From contig NZ_LLZI01000227.1 of the NCBI RefSeq assembly GCF_001509485.1, positions 1 to 56,856 of the forward strand: a DNA stretch of 56,856 nt. Reading direction: 5' to 3'. Positions 55,287 through 56,856 of the stretch are shown piece after piece (the first letter of the stretch is position 1; each line of letters begins with the position of its first letter). The notes under the pieces were generated by a model, which saw nothing but the letters and a program-made list of their open reading frames with translations, made no database searches and was not told where the DNA came from. The translations under genes and the position numbers were made by a program. The stretch is from Streptomyces sp. NRRL F-4489. GTDB taxonomy: Bacteria; Actinomycetota; Actinomycetes; Streptomycetales; Streptomycetaceae.

Positions 55287-56825
55287 GTGACTTTTTCCGC
55301 CCACGGGGCCGCCGCGCCCCAGCTCAACGGCCAGGCCCGGCCCGCGCCGGGCCCCGCCGCCGACGAAGGACTGGCCCGCCGGCTGCGCGCGCTGGCGTGC
55401 ACAGCGCCGCTGCACGACCTCGACGCGCGCAAGGCCAACCTCGCGGGCGAGTACGGCGTCTACGCCATGGCGGAGGTGGCCCTCGCGGTCATCGACCTGG
55501 TCACCCTCAACATGGACTTCGACACCGGCGCCGACCACGAGGAGATAGTCGCCAAGGTCCTCCCCCGGGTCGCCGCCCAGGCCCCGGACCGCCCCACCGC
55601 CGAGCACGAGCGGGTCGCCCGCTGGGTGCTGGAGAATCTGATCAACGTCGGCAGCGTCGACCGCGGCTTCCGCGCCGTCTACGGCACCTTCGACACCGAA
55701 GGGCGCTACGTCCGCCGCGACTACGACTTCAAGCTCATCGAAGAGGTCCCCGGCGCCGGCGGCGAGGTCTACCTCCGCGCCACCGACGAAGCGGTCAACG
55801 TCCTCGTCGGCGCCCTCGACACCGACGTCACCAGCGCCCAGATCGCCGCCGAGGTCAAGCTGGAGGTGCTGATCAGCCGCGGCCGCCTGGCCGACGCCCA
55901 GCTCGCCGCCGAGCAGGCCCGCTACCGCACCGTCCAGTACGCCGAGACCCTCCGCAAGACCCTGGAGGCCACCCGGCGCAACGTCCGCTCCGTCGACTGG
56001 CTGCGCACCGTCCCCGACATGATCAACGAGGCGCTGGACCACGTCGCCGACCGCTACCGCCACGAGAACGCCATCCTCACCAACATCCGCAAGGCCCGCG
56101 ACGAGGCCGAAGCGGTGGACGAGCGCACCGGCGAGCACAAGCGCCGCGCCGCCGAGCTGGTGGACATCGTCAAGGACTGCATCCGCCGCCACACCCAGCT
56201 CCAGTCCAGGCTCCTGGAGGCCGGCCCGCTCTTCCGCGCCGAACAGGACCGCCAGGCGTTCGCCACCCCCGCCGCCCGCACCGGCCTGGACCTCTACGGC
56301 CAGCTCGTCGCCCCCCTCCTGCCGCTCCCCGTCGAGCAGGCCACCCGCGTCACCGACGCCTTCTTCGCCCGTGGCACCGGACTGCGCACCCCCGCCGCCG
56401 TCCGCGTCGGCGACCTCGTCGAGATGCTGCTCACCCCGCCCGCCGAGCGCGAGCACCTGGGCGCCGAGATGCCCGAACCGGACCTCGTCGCCACCCCCGA
56501 CGACAGCCGCTTCAGCGAGGCCCAGCTCGACGCCGCGATGGCGCTGCTCGACCTCCCGCCGGACGCGCCCCGCCGGCTCTCCGGCCTGCTCGCCGAGGCC
56601 CGCCGCACCGACCCCGAACTCCCGTACTTGGTCGCCCTGCTGGCCGTGCACGCCGCCAGCCCCCCGGTCGGCACGGCCTACCGCCAGGGCGAGCAGCGGC
56701 TGCTCTTCGCCGTCGACGACGGCACGGAGCTGGCCGACCCGGAGTTCGGCGGCGCCGACCTCATCGTCGGCACCGCCCTGCTGGACGCGGCCGGGATGGC
56801 CGCCGACCGCTCGGAGGCGGCCTGA
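55287..56825 (+). CDS. Unrecognised long helical protein, coupled to the next gene
   Basis: 512 aa. GTG at 55287; TACTCT at 55274-55279 lies 7 nt before it, so the message is probably leaderless. About residues 10-170 look like a mixed helical/winged-helix domain (L-R-A-L-A-C-T-A-P-L-H-D-L-D; Y-V-R-R-D-Y-D-F-K-L-I-E). About 190-310 is long helices with coiled-coil heptads (A-E-Q-A-R-Y-R-T-V-Q-Y-A-E-T-L-R). The rest is helical with acidic patches. No P-loop. The layout (winged helix, coiled coil, overlap with a downstream gene) recalls the kleisin/MksF- or JetA-like members of SMC-type systems, but no sequence motif settles that. Confidence 0.7.
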   Translation: MTFSAHGAAAPQLNGQARPAPGPAADEGLARRLRALACTAPLHDLDARKANLAGEYGVYAMAEVALAVIDLVTLNMDFDTGADHEEIVAKVLPRVAAQAPDRPTAEHERVARWVLENLINVGSVDRGFRAVYGTFDTEGRYVRRDYDFKLIEEVPGAGGEVYLRATDEAVNVLVGALDTDVTSAQIAAEVKLEVLISRGRLADAQLAAEQARYRTVQYAETLRKTLEATRRNVRSVDWLRTVPDMINEALDHVADRYRHENAILTNIRKARDEAEAVDERTGEHKRRAAELVDIVKDCIRRHTQLQSRLLEAGPLFRAEQDRQAFATPAARTGLDLYGQLVAPLLPLPVEQATRVTDAFFARGTGLRTPAAVRVGDLVEMLLTPPAEREHLGAEMPEPDLVATPDDSRFSEAQLDAAMALLDLPPDAPRRLSGLLAEARRTDPELPYLVALLAVHAASPPVGTAYRQGEQRLLFAVDDGTELADPEFGGADLIVGTALLDAAGMAADRSEAA

Positions 56826-56856
56826 TGCCCGGCCCGCACCACCGCCCCCCGATAGC
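56825..56856 (+). CDS. Start of a downstream gene, cut by the window end
   Basis: ATG at 56825-56827 shares its A with the preceding TGA (TGATG), and 10 codons are open to the edge: M-P-G-P-H-H-R-P-P-I. Too short to identify, but the overlap implies translational coupling to the helical protein. Confidence 0.4.
   Translation, partial: MPGPHHRPPI

Overview
The window is about 57 kb of very GC-rich actinobacterial chromosome, almost certainly from Streptomyces or a close relative. The evidence is the codon use (G or C in nearly every third position), frequent GTG starts, genes with no leader, and genus-typical families: an NsdA homologue, a DUF5133 protein, a DUF397 protein, a PAS-SpoIIE phosphatase and a secreted AroQ-type chorismate mutase. 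I see no rRNA, tRNA, insertion sequence, prophage or CRISPR array. The window starts inside a secreted serine hydrolase gene and ends a few codons into a gene that overlaps the stop of its upstream neighbour.

Layout. 1-6.7 kb: secreted hydrolase, Ku, then a leftward group with phosphoketolase directly downstream of an F420-dependent oxidoreductase. 6.8-17.9 kb: methyltransferase, FAD monooxygenase, glyoxalase-fold protein, small SH3-like secreted protein, acyl-CoA dehydrogenase, MpaB/DUF2236 oxygenase, a Ser/Thr kinase fused to TPRs, an alpha-galactosidase and a FAD oxidoreductase. 18-25 kb: nitronate monooxygenase-like protein, two acyl-CoA synthetases, a second glyoxalase-fold protein, phenylacetate-CoA ligase and an alpha/beta hydrolase. 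25.8-26.4 kb is a non-coding patch of GC-rich tandem repeats in front of a secreted chorismate mutase. 27-33 kb: a compact sterol side-chain-type module (FadD19-like ligase divergent from EchA19-like crotonase, OB-fold/Zn-ribbon protein, two thiolase-fold proteins). 33-45 kb: DUF397, leucine-rich-repeat protein, PdxH-like oxidase, a conserved hypothetical, secreted amidase, APH-fold kinase, NsdA, PAS-SpoIIE phosphatase, HEAT-like protein and glycosyltransferase. 45.5-55.1 kb: a pyroglutamate (5-oxoproline) island. 55.3 kb to the end: an unrecognised helical protein coupled to the next gene.

How the genes work together. Two regulons can be proposed from the sequence alone. (1) In the pyroglutamate island the same 16-bp site lies between the -35 and -10 hexamers of both pxpABC and the DUF969-DUF979-pcp operon, with the GntR/FCD gene between them. 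Pcp would release pyroglutamate from peptides, the membrane pair could move it or its peptides, and PxpABC and/or the large 5-oxoprolinase would open it to glutamate. (2) In the lipid/sterol set, boxes matching the mycobacterial KstR consensus TNNAACNNGTTNNA lie at the acyl-CoA dehydrogenase promoter (exact) and at the echA19-like promoter (one mismatch). A second semi-palindrome, about TTTCYGACG-N3-YRTCAG, lies at those two promoters and upstream of the nitronate monooxygenase-like gene.

All functions were assigned by reading translations and recalling families; no database search or folding program was run.
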